Positions 1 to 10,239 are shown, counted from the first letter of the stretch. The stretch: 53,202 bases of DNA from Testudinibacter crocodili (GCA_006228005.1 VDHG01000029.1:1-53202), one strand, 5' to 3'. A program made the numbers and translations. Notes: a model not told the origin generated them from the sequence alone.

Positions 1-3000
1 GTCAAAGTGACACCACCGGCAGCGGATGTGAAGACGGTGACGGTGAAAGTGACGGATAAAGACGGCACAGAGCAGACTGTTACGTTAACCAAAGAGGATG
101 CGGGCTGGTCAGCGGATAAACCTGTAGAAGGGATGACGGTCAATACTGACGGCACGGTAACCTTTGATAAAGGTGCGTTGCAAGACGGCAGTGAAGTCAG
201 CGCGGTCGCAACGGATGGCAATGCCAACAGTTCTGATGCGGCGACGGCGACAGCGCCGGACAGCACGGCACCAACAGTTGATATTTCAATGAGTGACGTG
301 AACCTTTTCGGTAATGATACTGCAATTGTGACTTTTACTTTCTCTGAGAAAATTACTGAGTTTGATATTAACGATATTACAGCCGAAAATGGTGTCTTGA
401 GTAATTTAAATACTACTGATGATGGTGTGACATGGACGGCAACATTTACGCCAAATAAAGGTGTTGATGATAAGACTAATAATATCCGTGTTGGTGCTGG
501 TTATCAGGATCTTGCTGGCAATAATGGTACGCCAGCAGAATCTCCAAACTATATTATTGATACTAAAGCACCAACATTAGATTCAATCACTATTTTGTCT
601 AGTGATAGAACTAATGATACAGCTGGTCAGACCTTGAAAAAAGGTGAAAAAGCTATTATTGCTTTTGGTTTTAGTGAGGAGGTCAGCGGTTTTGATCTAG
701 ATGATGTCAAATTATTTAAAAATAATGTAGAAGTTGAGATTGGTACATTTAGTAATTTAACAAAGGGAGCTTTACCGGGTAGATGGAGTGTAACTTTTAC
801 ACCGACAGCTGATGTTGAAGATTATCGTAATCTTACTATCAAAGTGGCTGATAATACCTTCACTGATCTTGTGGGTAACTCTGGTACAGGTAGAGAAAGT
901 GCGGTATTTTCTGTAGATACGGTGGTTCAAATTCCATCATTCAATGCAAAAACAACGGATGGTACTGTTGATGTAACTTTACCTTTAGATACTGCTAAAT
1001 CTGCGATAATTAGCGTAACGATGCCTAATGGTGAGCATAAAAATATTACTTTGACTAAGCAAGGTGATACTTGGGTTTCAAGTGATGTTGGAGTTAAGAT
1101 TGATGGAAATAAAGTAACTATCCCTAATGATTATACTCTTGATACTTCGATAATTACCGCCAAAATCACAGATGATGCAGGAAATATTGGTGAGAAGGCT
1201 GCTAGAGCACCAGTGTTAATCGAGTATACTGAAAATAGTGGTTATTACGGGTGGGATCAGCTTACTAAACCATTTTATGCTGGCAATGGAGAGGCAAAAT
1301 ATCAAATTATTCTTGGAACTGTTGATACTAATGGATTTAAAGGATTTGTAGACGGAACTAAAGTTAATGGCTTCTATTATGATCAATCAGGAAATTATAT
1401 GATTGATGGTACTACTGGTAATATTTATTTAACTGAGCAAGGTGCTAAAGGAAATAATACTACATCAGCTGGTGAATATCCTATTCAGGGGCAGTTTGTA
1501 AATGGCACGGGAAATGCTTATAACGATTATGAGGTTTACAAAACTACTACTCCAAATGGCATATCTAAAGAACTAATTTATTCCTCTACTAATGGAGGCG
1601 ATGAATTTGTTTCTGCCACCTTTAAAATTAATGATGTCAAGAATCTTGATAAGTTAAATGTACTGCTTGATCCTGAAAATGGTGTTAATTCAACAGGCAC
1701 AGGGGCAGGATCTATTTTTACAACAGATGGACATGATATTTTATTCATTGGTTATAGTGATGAGTTTAGTGCAACAACCAATGGTGGCAGTGGTAATGTT
1801 CAGCGAGATGGAACCTATAGAGGCGATGGAGCAGTATTAGATCTGGGTGCAGGAGATGATTTTGTTCGTATTCGTGAATCTATCGGTACTGATTTAACAA
1901 TTCTGTGGAATCCTTTGCCTACAGAAGTCTATTTAGGAGAAGGTAATGATAAAATTGAGGTTATGCGTGATTTAGCAGCTGCAAATTGGGTTAGAACAGG
2001 TATGAGTCCTGCTGATGGTAACAGTAAATTCGTACGTATATTTGGCGGAAGTAAAACAGATGTAATAACTGTGCCAGATACTTCAGGAGCTCCTAAAGTT
2101 ATTGGTGTTGGAGATGGCGCTGGTGATGATACGGTTCGTGTCAGCTATTACATGCATAATGCCTATGCTCATTTGGGCAGCTCAACTGAAAATGATGATG
2201 ATGTACTGAGTATTGGTATGGCACTGGGTAAACCTTATGGAGACCCTCGAGGAATTATGGACTCTGTTGTTGAAATGGGAGGCGGTAATGATACTGTAGA
2301 AGTTTATGGCGGTAACGGTATTTATGGAGAGTCGTATATTCGCTTGAGTAATGGTTATGATGGCAAGGATAAGAAAAACACCAGCGTTACGGAAGAAAAT
2401 AAAGTGATGACTATTGGAATAGCAGGCTCATCAGTTATTGAGGGAGGGGTAGGCAAGGATGTTATTTATATTGGTTGGGATCATAATCGCTTATCAGCTC
2501 CAGACCTGTGGAGTAAATACACTTCTGAATTAGGAACAATGGGTGGCTCAAGCCGATTAGATTTGGGGGCTGGAGATGATGAAGTTACGGTAGGTGTGAT
2601 TAAAGATAACGCTTTAATGAATCTAGGAGCTGGTAATGATATTCTTACTGCCGATAGAATTATTGATACTGCCCAGATTAATATGGGTGACGGCAACGAT
2701 ATCGTGATCATTAAAGGCATTGTACAAAATGGCGCGAAGATCGATATGGGAGAAGGTAATAACATTCTTACAATCGGTGGTGGTTTGAATAACAACTCAA
2801 GTGTGACCTTTGGTAGTGGAAATGATCAGCTGACTATCAATGGACAATTGGGTGTTGGTACTGGAAATCCAACCATCTCAATGGGCGCCGGTGATGATAC
2901 GGTAACTTGGGGGGGTACGAGTATCTCGAGTACAAATCAGATCGATGGTGGTGCAGGTAAAGATACCTTGATCTTGACGACTACAACCAATACGCATACT

Positions 3001-3366
3001 GGTAGTACCAATAATCCAACGAATTTGGGTTCATCACAATTCAAAGGTTTTGAAGTGATTGAAATGAAAAATTCAGGTAACTCGGTTGATATCCGTTATT
3101 CTGATTTGCTGAGTGATACGACCAATGAAAGCCCACTGTATATTAAAGGTGTTGCCGGAAGTAAAGTTGATTTGGGACAGAATAACTATAACAGTGATTC
3201 TGCAAGTAGTGCTAACTTGTCAGATAATTTTGCAGGGAGAGGTTCTTGGTCTAAACAATCAACAACTGAAGTTGATGGCGTAAGCTATGACGTTTACCAC
3301 CATTCAGCCGCAGGTAACAATACATTGAATGATGTTTATATCCAACAAGGCATTATCGTTATCTAA
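1..3366 (+). CDS. Large Ig-like / RTX-like surface adhesin, C-terminal part
   Basis: The reading frame is open from base 1, so the gene starts left of the window and only its last ~1,121 residues are seen. In order: about four Ig-like modules (residues ~1-400, with 'DSTAPTV'-type linkers and 'FSEKITEFDINDI'-type motifs), a unique stretch (~400-560), then many GxGDD/GxGND turns (~600-1010) resembling degenerate calcium-binding RTX repeats, and a C-terminal domain ending in a hydrophobic 'QQGIIVI'. This architecture is typical of giant adhesins exported by type I secretion. I see no transporter genes in the window. A terminator follows directly. A shorter paralogue with the same C-terminal half lies downstream. 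The first ~280 bases are clearly more GC-rich than the rest. The class is fairly sure; ligand and export route are inferred. Confidence 0.75.
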   Translation, partial: VKVTPPAADVKTVTVKVTDKDGTEQTVTLTKEDAGWSADKPVEGMTVNTDGTVTFDKGALQDGSEVSAVATDGNANSSDAATATAPDSTAPTVDISMSDVNLFGNDTAIVTFTFSEKITEFDINDITAENGVLSNLNTTDDGVTWTATFTPNKGVDDKTNNIRVGAGYQDLAGNNGTPAESPNYIIDTKAPTLDSITILSSDRTNDTAGQTLKKGEKAIIAFGFSEEVSGFDLDDVKLFKNNVEVEIGTFSNLTKGALPGRWSVTFTPTADVEDYRNLTIKVADNTFTDLVGNSGTGRESAVFSVDTVVQIPSFNAKTTDGTVDVTLPLDTAKSAIISVTMPNGEHKNITLTKQGDTWVSSDVGVKIDGNKVTIPNDYTLDTSIITAKITDDAGNIGEKAARAPVLIEYTENSGYYGWDQLTKPFYAGNGEAKYQIILGTVDTNGFKGFVDGTKVNGFYYDQSGNYMIDGTTGNIYLTEQGAKGNNTTSAGEYPIQGQFVNGTGNAYNDYEVYKTTTPNGISKELIYSSTNGGDEFVSATFKINDVKNLDKLNVLLDPENGVNSTGTGAGSIFTTDGHDILFIGYSDEFSATTNGGSGNVQRDGTYRGDGAVLDLGAGDDFVRIRESIGTDLTILWNPLPTEVYLGEGNDKIEVMRDLAAANWVRTGMSPADGNSKFVRIFGGSKTDVITVPDTSGAPKVIGVGDGAGDDTVRVSYYMHNAYAHLGSSTENDDDVLSIGMALGKPYGDPRGIMDSVVEMGGGNDTVEVYGGNGIYGESYIRLSNGYDGKDKKNTSVTEENKVMTIGIAGSSVIEGGVGKDVIYIGWDHNRLSAPDLWSKYTSELGTMGGSSRLDLGAGDDEVTVGVIKDNALMNLGAGNDILTADRIIDTAQINMGDGNDIVIIKGIVQNGAKIDMGEGNNILTIGGGLNNNSSVTFGSGNDQLTINGQLGVGTGNPTISMGAGDDTVTWGGTSISSTNQIDGGAGKDTLILTTTTNTHTGSTNNPTNLGSSQFKGFEVIEMKNSGNSVDIRYSDLLSDTTNESPLYIKGVAGSKVDLGQNNYNSDSASSANLSDNFAGRGSWSKQSTTEVDGVSYDVYHHSAAGNNTLNDVYIQQGIIVI

Positions 3367-3391
3367 CCGATAACCTACGTTAACTAACCTC

Positions 3392-3427
3392 AAACCGCAC
3401 TTTTAGCAATAAAAGTGCGGTTTTTTT
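3392..3427 (+). terminator. Rho-independent terminator built from an inverted pair of uptake signals
   Basis: The stem pairs AACCGCACTTTT with AAAAGTGCGGTT around a 6-base loop (AGCAAT) and is followed by a run of T. Both arms carry the Haemophilus-type uptake core, a common arrangement in Pasteurellaceae. The same stem, loop and flanks recur after the next gene. Confidence 0.9.
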
Positions 3428-3647
3428 ACACGTTTTGAAAAATAAAAAACTAATCGAAGATTATTGACATGTTGTATGTGGAAAATCCCATTTGTCTATT
3501 TTATTGATAGTAATGATCTTTAATGTAAAACCTGCGGTCATTGTCGCTAAAAGCTGATAATTTAATTTCAATTTAAAATTATAACTATTAGTTACTATTT
3601 TAAATGTTTTTGCACAAATGATTAACAGTGAAACAGGAGAGGCGGTT

Positions 3648-5876
3648 ATGCCAGTGAATAGAATAGTAAATAATCAAAATTTATCGTTGAAACCGTTTGC
3701 GGAAAGTCAAGCGACAGATATGCCGAGAATTTGGGCGATGAATGGCGCACTGAAAGTTGCGCCGTCACAGGAAAATTCGAGGGAATTGAAGATTCAATTG
3801 ACGGATAGCGAAGGTGAAGCACAAACGGTGATTGTGACAAAAAACGCAGAAAATCAATGGATCAGGAGCGATAAAATACAAAATAACCACTCTAACGGAT
3901 TATCGCTTGATCCTAAAAGTGGCGAAGTGACAATTGAGAAAAAGTTTTTGCTTTTCGGCTCAAAATTGATTGTTAATGACACTAACGGCAAGATGGCACA
4001 AGTTGAAACCAACGTGTTGTTCCAACCGGTATTTAGCCAAGAAAAAGCTTCATTCCTGTATTTTGAAAATCATTTAATCAAAAAACCAATCGCAACAGTG
4101 GCGGCGACAGACGAAGATAATAAAATCAAAGAATATTTATTTGTTCACACGAATGGCGCTATGAGTGCCAGAAGTGAGGACGGTAAATATGCGATTAATA
4201 CAAAAGGCGAGATTTATTTGACGGTATCAGGCGGGGGAGCGTTAATCAGCACAAACAGTGAATTCAGCCAAGTTGACAGCAATGATTATGAAACGTCCAC
4301 AAATCAGTTTGGTAACTATAAAATTGTTGCAGTCGATCAGACTAATTTGAAATCAGATGCGATTACAGTCGATTTCACGGTGAATAATGTGTTAGCAATT
4401 CCATTTTTGCACAACCAAACACTGAGCAATACTAATGGTGTTGATTCATCTGGGCATAATTTTTCTCAGGATACTAAGAATAAAAACTACCAATTCACAA
4501 CGGAAGATGCTGATAAGGTATTAATTGGCTATTCTGAGAGTGGTGCGGTTACAACAGGCTTAGCACAAGGTCAGATTGAAAATAACGCAGTTTTATTAAC
4601 AGGTGGCGGTGATGATTATGTGAAGTTATCACAAAGTGTTGGTAGTAATAATATGAGTGGGGGCGTTGCTTTAGGAGAAGGCAATAATACGTTGTTGGTA
4701 GGTAATGATATTATTGGCGGTTCTGGTCGTTCTTGGGTTACTTCTGGTGGTGGCCAAGATACCATTATTATTGGTGATTTTGATGGTATCACTGATCGTG
4801 ATGATATTCAAAATGCAACAATACTAACCGGTGGTGGCAATGACCTGCTCAAATTACAAGGTGGGATTGTCAGTAACAACTCTATCATTAACTTGGGAGA
4901 CGGTGATGATACATTTATAGTTACAGATAAAAGCACCGATAGCGCATTACGAGCGAATCAGTCTTTAGATGGAACAGCCATTAATAATGGTCGTAATTCT
5001 GCCGGTTCTGTTAAAGAGAAGAGTGTTATTATTTTAGGTACTGGATCAGATACAATGCTCGTTAGTGGTGATGTTGATGATGCGACTATTATTGGCGGTA
5101 ACGCAACAGGAATTGGATTAAAAAATGAAACTTTTGACTATGATGTTTCTGCTCAGAGCTTAAAGGATGATGGTCTAGATAATGGTAATGACACCTTAAT
5201 TATTGATGGCTACCTAACATCTGGTACCATTGATATGGGAAATGGTAATAATGCTGTTTCTATTGGCAAAGGCGTTTATGGCTCATCTAAAATTAATTTT
5301 GGCAATGGTAATGATTCACTTATAGTTAAAGACTACTTTGGTATGAATAGTGGCACTGCTACTGCTAATATGGGGGCCGGTGATGACACTGTTACCTGGA
5401 ATAGTTGGACATATTATGGTGTAGCTAATGAGAGATTAGATGGTATTTTTAATGGTGGAAGTGGAAATGATACACTCATTATAAATAGCACTACAAAATA
5501 TTGGGGTGCACATGTAACTCATATGCATAGTAAATACTTTACAGGCTTTGAAAAAGTGATTTTACAAAATGAAACAGCATTGGATATCACTTTTGATACA
5601 TTTGCTAATGATACAGATCGCCAAGGCCCTTTATACATAACGACAACTAATACTGATAAAAAGACAGCGAAAGTTGATTTTGGTATGAATGATTGGAATA
5701 CAGATACAGACACCAACTTAGTAGACTGGTCTATTCGTTCTAGTAGTGGGAATTGGATAAAAGTTGAGGATGGAAAACAAGTAGATAATATTACATATGA
5801 TGTGTATCGCCATTCTGTAGCTAATGGAAACTTAAGCGATGATGTGTATGTTCAGCAAGGAATTACTATCATTTAA
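3648..5876 (+). CDS. Shorter tandem paralogue of the upstream adhesin
   Basis: 742 residues from the ATG at 3648. I prefer this start because CAGGAGAGG lies just upstream; an in-frame ATG at 3618 lacks such a site. Residues ~1-130 hold one Ig-like unit, ~260-640 hold repeated GGGDD/GxGND turns, and the end ('DDVYVQQGITII') closely matches the end of the upstream protein ('NDVYIQQGIIVI'). No signal peptide is visible and there is no long Ig-repeat stalk. It could be secreted by a C-terminal type I signal, or be a partial duplicate that serves as a recombination donor. The downstream terminator and ~60 bases beyond it also match those of the first gene, which supports tandem duplication. Function is inferred only from the paralogue. 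Confidence 0.7.
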   Translation: MPVNRIVNNQNLSLKPFAESQATDMPRIWAMNGALKVAPSQENSRELKIQLTDSEGEAQTVIVTKNAENQWIRSDKIQNNHSNGLSLDPKSGEVTIEKKFLLFGSKLIVNDTNGKMAQVETNVLFQPVFSQEKASFLYFENHLIKKPIATVAATDEDNKIKEYLFVHTNGAMSARSEDGKYAINTKGEIYLTVSGGGALISTNSEFSQVDSNDYETSTNQFGNYKIVAVDQTNLKSDAITVDFTVNNVLAIPFLHNQTLSNTNGVDSSGHNFSQDTKNKNYQFTTEDADKVLIGYSESGAVTTGLAQGQIENNAVLLTGGGDDYVKLSQSVGSNNMSGGVALGEGNNTLLVGNDIIGGSGRSWVTSGGGQDTIIIGDFDGITDRDDIQNATILTGGGNDLLKLQGGIVSNNSIINLGDGDDTFIVTDKSTDSALRANQSLDGTAINNGRNSAGSVKEKSVIILGTGSDTMLVSGDVDDATIIGGNATGIGLKNETFDYDVSAQSLKDDGLDNGNDTLIIDGYLTSGTIDMGNGNNAVSIGKGVYGSSKINFGNGNDSLIVKDYFGMNSGTATANMGAGDDTVTWNSWTYYGVANERLDGIFNGGSGNDTLIINSTTKYWGAHVTHMHSKYFTGFEKVILQNETALDITFDTFANDTDRQGPLYITTTNTDKKTAKVDFGMNDWNTDTDTNLVDWSIRSSSGNWIKVEDGKQVDNITYDVYRHSVANGNLSDDVYVQQGITII

Positions 5877-5902
5877 TTGATACCTCACCTTAAGTAATTT
5901 TC

Positions 5903-5937
5903 AACCGCACTTTTAGCAATAAAAGTGCGGTTTTTTT
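5903..5937 (+). terminator. Rho-independent terminator, copy of the one at 3392
   Basis: AACCGCACTTTT pairs with AAAAGTGCGGTT around AGCAAT, followed by T's. Stem and loop are identical to those at 3392-3427. The gap 5877-6136 otherwise shows only the duplicated tail (to ~6000) and AT-rich DNA before mltG. Confidence 0.9.
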
Positions 5938-6136
5938 ACAGGGTTTAAAAAACAAGAAACGAATTGAAAATTATTTAGATGTTGTATATGAATCACACAT
6001 AATAATTAGACGGAATATGACATACAATTGAACAACGACTTAGAACACAATCCGCCAAAAAATCACGCTGTCAGATTGCTATCACCAAACGCAGTTTCCT
6101 GCTAAACTAGCGGCGTATTTATTTGAAGAATTGTGA

Positions 6137-7192
6137 ATGATGAAAAAACTGATTTATTGCTTTTTGGGATTGAGTTTGCTGATGTTTATTGCCGTTATCG
6201 GTGCTGGTTATTGGGGCTATCGGCAAATCGAAAACCTGGCGCAGCAACCGATCACGGCGCAAGCCGATCAATTGTTGACGATTGAGCGTGGCACAACGGG
6301 TAAAAAATTGGGCGAATTTTTACAGCAACAAGGTTTGCTTGAAGACGCTACCTTTTTCCCGTTTTTATTGCGTTTGCAGCCGGAGCTAAGTGCGGTCAAA
6401 GCCGGAACCTATTCGTTGAATGGTGTGACCAATGTGACCGAACTGTTGCAGTTGTTGAACAGCGGCAAAGAGGCGCAGTTTGGTATTCGTTTCGGTGATG
6501 GCGAAACATTTAAGCAAATCCGTCAGACGCTGGCTGCCGCACCGCACTTGCAGTTGCAATTGGGCGAGAAATCCGAAGCTGAGGTGTTTGATTTATTGGG
6601 TTTGGCACTGGTAGAAGGGCAAACCCTGAAAAATCTGGAAGGTTGGATCTATCCCGATACCTACCATTACACGGTTAATGCCACAGATGTGGGCTTGCTG
6701 CAACGGGCGATTCAGCGCACTCAGCAGGCGTTGGACAGGGCGTGGCAACAACGGGATAAAGATTCACCGCTGAAAAATCCGTATGAAATGTTGATTTTGG
6801 CGTCGATTGTGGAAAAGGAAACCGCACTTTCATCAGAACGCCCACAGGTGGCGGCGGTATTTATCAACCGCTTAAAACGCGGTATGCGGTTGCAAACCGA
6901 TCCGACGGTGATTTATGGCATGGGTGACAACTATCAAGGCAATATTCGGCGCAAAGATTTGGACGAGAAAACCGCCTATAATACTTATCAAATCGACGGC
7001 TTGCCGCCGACGCCGATTGCGATGCCGAATGAAGCTTCTTTGCAGGCGGTGGCGCATCCTGCTGATACAACCGCACTTTACTTCGTGGCGGACGGCAGCG
7101 GCGGGCATAAATTCAGCAACAGTCTGGCGGAACATAACCAAGCGGTGCAGCAATATCTAAAATGGCTGCGTTCGCAAAAAAATGGAAATTAA
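6137..7192 (+). CDS. mltG: Endolytic murein transglycosylase MltG (YceG)
   Basis: Inner-membrane lytic transglycosylase that cuts nascent glycan strands and so sets their length. The 351 residues begin with a single membrane segment (~6-28), followed by a LysM-like region (~45-110) and the YceG catalytic domain. The catalytic glutamate motif is visible in 'ILASIVEKE' (~220), with the conserved '[11 protein letters not shown]' and 'YNTY...GLPPTPI' segments after it. Length matches the family (~340). Two adjacent ATGs (6137, 6140) could serve as start. It is the first gene of a tight mltG-tmk-holB-tatD operon, an order known from Haemophilus and the enterics. Confidence 0.95.
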   Translation: MMKKLIYCFLGLSLLMFIAVIGAGYWGYRQIENLAQQPITAQADQLLTIERGTTGKKLGEFLQQQGLLEDATFFPFLLRLQPELSAVKAGTYSLNGVTNVTELLQLLNSGKEAQFGIRFGDGETFKQIRQTLAAAPHLQLQLGEKSEAEVFDLLGLALVEGQTLKNLEGWIYPDTYHYTVNATDVGLLQRAIQRTQQALDRAWQQRDKDSPLKNPYEMLILASIVEKETALSSERPQVAAVFINRLKRGMRLQTDPTVIYGMGDNYQGNIRRKDLDEKTAYNTYQIDGLPPTPIAMPNEASLQAVAHPADTTALYFVADGSGGHKFSNSLAEHNQAVQQYLKWLRSQKNGN

Positions 7193-7193
7193 G

Positions 7194-7835
7194 ATGCAAA
7201 AGTGCGGGAAATTTATTGTACTCGAAGGGTTAGAAGGTGCCGGTAAAACCACTGCGCGTGAGGCAGTGCTGAAAGCATTGCAGGCGAATGGTATTTCGCA
7301 AGTTGAATTTACCCGTGAGCCGGGCGGTACACCATTGGCGGAGAAATTGCGTGAACTGATTAAATTCGGCGACGGCAATGAAGTGATCAGCGATAAAGCA
7401 GAATTATTGATGTTGTATGCGGCACGGATTCAATTGGTCGATAACGTGATTCGTCCGGCATTGCGTGCCGGCAAATGGGTGTTGGGCGATCGGCATGATA
7501 TGTCGTCGCAAGCCTACCAAGGCGGCGGACGTCAAATTGACCGCACTTTGCTGGCAACGCTGCGTGATACCGTGCTGGGCGATTTCAAACCGGATCTGAC
7601 GCTGTATCTGGATATTGATCCCGAACTGGGGTTAAGTCGCGCCAGAAGTCGTGGTGAATTGGACAGAATCGAACAACTGCAACTGGATTTCTTCCAGCGC
7701 ACTCGTGCACGTTATTTAGAATTAGTTGCAGCCGATCCGAATGCAGTGCTGATTGATGCGGCGCAATCGATGGCGCAAGTTGCCGCCGATGTGCAAAGTG
7801 CGGTGTGCACTTGGTTTGCCAAACAGGATAACTAA
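7194..7835 (+). CDS. tmk: Thymidylate kinase
   Basis: Phosphorylates dTMP to dTDP with ATP in the cytosol, an essential step toward dTTP. The P-loop 'GLEGAGKTT' lies near residue 11, the '[15 protein letters not shown]' dTMP-binding segment near residue 95, and an arginine-rich lid ('[12 protein letters not shown]') near 145. I chose the ATG at 7194, giving 213 residues (the E. coli length) with GGAA 6 bases upstream. The in-frame ATG at 7182 would overlap mltG and has no ribosome site. It follows mltG with one base between and precedes holB by two. Confidence 0.95.
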   Translation: MQKCGKFIVLEGLEGAGKTTAREAVLKALQANGISQVEFTREPGGTPLAEKLRELIKFGDGNEVISDKAELLMLYAARIQLVDNVIRPALRAGKWVLGDRHDMSSQAYQGGGRQIDRTLLATLRDTVLGDFKPDLTLYLDIDPELGLSRARSRGELDRIEQLQLDFFQRTRARYLELVAADPNAVLIDAAQSMAQVAADVQSAVCTWFAKQDN

Positions 7836-7837
7836 CA

Positions 7838-8821
7838 ATGTACCCTTGGTTTGCGCCACTGTTTCAGCAATTAGACGCCGCTTTTGCTGCGGGTCATGGG
7901 CATCATGCGTTGTTGTTTAAAAGTGAACCGGGATTGGGCAGTGAAACCTTACTGAATGCCATCGCTAAAGGATTGCTATGTCAGACAGCGCCGGGATTGC
8001 AAGCTTGCGGGCATTGTCAGCACTGCCAATTGTTCGACAGTGGTAATCACCCGGATTTACACCGCTTGCTGTTGCAGGAAGGGAAAAATATCGGTATCGA
8101 TCAAGTGCGTGAGCTGATCGCCAATTTACAACAGTATGCTCGCCAAGACGGCAATAAAGTGGTGTATCTGCCAGCGATTGAGCTGTTGAGCGAAGCCGCC
8201 GCCAATGCATTGTTGAAAACACTGGAAGAGCCAACCGATCAAACCTATTTTGTGTTGCTATCAGATATTGCGGTACCGTTGATGCCGACGATTTACAGCC
8301 GTTGCCAAGTTCAAACCCTGATCGCACCGCCGTTGCAATTGGCGACCGTATGGTTACAACAACAATTTTCGGCATCGGATGAAGAGATTGCCACCGCACT
8401 TCGGGTTAATTATAACCGTCCATTAGCGGCGTTGAATGCGTTGCAACAGGGCTGGCTACCGCTGCGAAAACAGTTTTTGCGCCAATTTTGGTTGTTTTAC
8501 CAAAATCGCCAACTGGAACCGTTTTTACAGCAGTTTGCCTTTAAAGACGAAATATTGCTGCAACGCCAACTGAATTGGCTGTCGGCATTTTTTAGCGATA
8601 GCTTGAAGTGTAAACTACAGATTAAACAAGGCTGGATTAACCAAGACATTGCCAACGGCATTGAGCAATTTAGCCAAGGTTTATCGCAGACCGCACTTTT
8701 GCAGGCGAACCAACTGGTCTCACAATTGCGACAGGATTTTGCACAAATCAATGCGGTCAACCAAGAGTTGATCGTATTGGATTGTTTAAGTAAATTAATT
8801 AGTGATGTTTTTGAAAAATAG
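7838..8821 (+). CDS. holB: DNA polymerase III subunit delta'
   Basis: Clamp-loader subunit of the replicative polymerase, partnering DnaX (tau/gamma) and HolA. The zinc-binding module is visible as 'CQTAPGLQACGHCQHC' (residues ~48-64). The P-loop position reads 'EPGLGSETLL', degenerate as expected because delta' does not hydrolyse ATP. The 'TLEEPTDQTYFVLLSD' and 'SRCQ' (sensor/SRC-like) motifs are present. Its 327 residues fit the family. It lies two bases after tmk and 12 before the tatD-type gene, the standard gamma-proteobacterial arrangement. Confidence 0.95.
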   Translation: MYPWFAPLFQQLDAAFAAGHGHHALLFKSEPGLGSETLLNAIAKGLLCQTAPGLQACGHCQHCQLFDSGNHPDLHRLLLQEGKNIGIDQVRELIANLQQYARQDGNKVVYLPAIELLSEAAANALLKTLEEPTDQTYFVLLSDIAVPLMPTIYSRCQVQTLIAPPLQLATVWLQQQFSASDEEIATALRVNYNRPLAALNALQQGWLPLRKQFLRQFWLFYQNRQLEPFLQQFAFKDEILLQRQLNWLSAFFSDSLKCKLQIKQGWINQDIANGIEQFSQGLSQTALLQANQLVSQLRQDFAQINAVNQELIVLDCLSKLISDVFEK

Positions 8822-8833
8822 ATTGAGGTATAA

Positions 8834-9640
8834 GTGTTTATTGTCGATTCCCATTGTCATTTAGACAGTTTGGATTATGAAAAATTACATAAAAATATGG
8901 ACGAGGTGGTGGATAAAGCTAAAGCGAGTGATGTGCAGCACTTGCTGTCGATCAGCACCACTTTGAGCGGTTTTGAACGGCTACAGACCGCACTTTCGCA
9001 TCGTCACGAGGTGTCGCTTTCTTGTGGCGTGCACCCGTTAAATGTGGAAGACGAAGATTTTGATGTTGAAAAAATGCAGCGCTTAGCGCAAGATCCAAAG
9101 GTGGTTGCGATCGGCGAGTGCGGTTTGGATTATTACTACAGCGTCGAAAACAAAGCAAAACAGCAAGCGATTTTCAGCCAACAAATTGAGATCGCCAAAC
9201 AGTTGAACAAACCGTTGATTATTCACACCCGTGCGGCAAGAGAAGATACCATGGCATTGCTGCAACAGGGGCAAGCGCAGCAATGCGGTGGCGTGTTACA
9301 CTGTTTCACCGAAAACCAATGGATGGCGGATCAGGCACTGGAACTGGGGTTCTATATTTCGGTTTCCGGCATTATCACGTTTCGCAACGCACAAGAGATT
9401 CGTGATGTGATCCAAACCGTACCGCTGGATCGACTGTTGGTGGAAACCGATTCGCCGTATTTAGCGCCGGTGCCATACCGTGGCAAACAGAATCAGCCGG
9501 CGTATGTGCGCGAAGTATGCGAATATCTGGCAGTACTAAAAGGGGTAAGTGCGGTAGAATTGGCACAGATTACCACACAAAATTTTGAACGTTTGTTTAA
9601 TGTCAGTGTGCTGACAGATTCATCATTAACCGAGGGATAA
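8834..9640 (+). CDS. TatD-family metal-dependent hydrolase (YcfH type)
   Basis: Cytosolic metal-dependent nuclease/hydrolase family with a TIM barrel. 268 residues from a GTG start at 8834, preceded by GAGGTAT. Metal ligands are visible: 'DSHCHLD' (residues ~5-11), the glutamate in '[10 protein letters not shown]' (~93), histidine in 'IIHTRAA' (~131), 'VLHCFTE' (~155) and the aspartate in '[10 protein letters not shown]' (~205). Its place after holB matches ycfH of E. coli. DNase activity on 3' ends is known for TatD proteins; the substrate of YcfH-type members is less clear. Confidence 0.9.
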   Translation: MFIVDSHCHLDSLDYEKLHKNMDEVVDKAKASDVQHLLSISTTLSGFERLQTALSHRHEVSLSCGVHPLNVEDEDFDVEKMQRLAQDPKVVAIGECGLDYYYSVENKAKQQAIFSQQIEIAKQLNKPLIIHTRAAREDTMALLQQGQAQQCGGVLHCFTENQWMADQALELGFYISVSGIITFRNAQEIRDVIQTVPLDRLLVETDSPYLAPVPYRGKQNQPAYVREVCEYLAVLKGVSAVELAQITTQNFERLFNVSVLTDSSLTEG

Positions 9641-9643
9641 GGT

Positions 9644-10186
9644 ATGGCTAAACTCAGTTTTCGCAGTGTGACTAAACTCTTTTTTATCGCAGTCACTTTA
9701 TTGATCCATGTTGTTTTGTTTGCAACAGTCAATTTTTATTTCCCTCACTATGATGTGACCCATATTACCGGCGTTGAGGTGAAGCGGGTGGATAAAGATG
9801 GTCCGATCACTAAAGCCAATCCGGCAGACGGTCCGACGCGTGATGTGTATTATATTTATACACAAAATCCAGAAAACGACAAAGTGATGGTCTATCGTAA
9901 TGAAGATACTCGCTGGGGTTTTCCATTCTATTTTAAATTTAATTCTGCTGATTTGCAGGCGCGAGCACAAAGTTTTGCGGTTGATAAAAAGAGTGTACAG
10001 GTCAAATATTACGGTTGGCGCTTGGTGATGTTCGATGAATTCCGCAATATGACTTCAATGAAAGAGGTCGATCAAAATGCAACAGCTGCTTGGCCAATCG
10101 CCAGCTATGTGCTGTATTTCTTACTGTTGATCACCCTTTTCCTATCAATTCAGTTTATTCGTGGTTGGTTTGATAGTGAGGAGTAG
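9644..10186 (+). CDS. DUF1523-like membrane protein
   Basis: 180 residues with an N-terminal membrane segment (~10-30), a periplasmic middle part rich in charged and aromatic residues ('VKRVDKDGPI', 'DVYYIYTQNPEN', 'NEDTRWGFPFYFKFNSADLQA', 'KYYGWR') and a second membrane segment near the C-terminus (~150-170). I recall this pattern as the DUF1523 family, of unknown function. It starts 3 bases after the tatD-type gene, so it is the last member of the mltG operon and is followed by a strong terminator. The family call is from memory; membrane topology is seen directly. Confidence 0.65.
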   Translation: MAKLSFRSVTKLFFIAVTLLIHVVLFATVNFYFPHYDVTHITGVEVKRVDKDGPITKANPADGPTRDVYYIYTQNPENDKVMVYRNEDTRWGFPFYFKFNSADLQARAQSFAVDKKSVQVKYYGWRLVMFDEFRNMTSMKEVDQNATAAWPIASYVLYFLLLITLFLSIQFIRGWFDSEE

Positions 10187-10207
10187 TGGTCACTAAATGT
10201 ATTTGAT

Positions 10208-10239
10208 AATCGGGCGGCTAATTAACGCCCGATTTTTTT
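10208..10239 (+). terminator. Rho-independent terminator of the mltG operon
   Basis: AATCGGGCG pairs with CGCCCGATT around a 9-base loop and is followed by TTTTT. It sits 22 bases after the DUF1523-like gene. Confidence 0.9.

Noticed and set aside
7965-8399. 144-codon open frame on the minus strand inside holB
   Set aside because: Antisense shadow of an intact essential gene, with composition typical of a reversed reading frame and no ribosome site.
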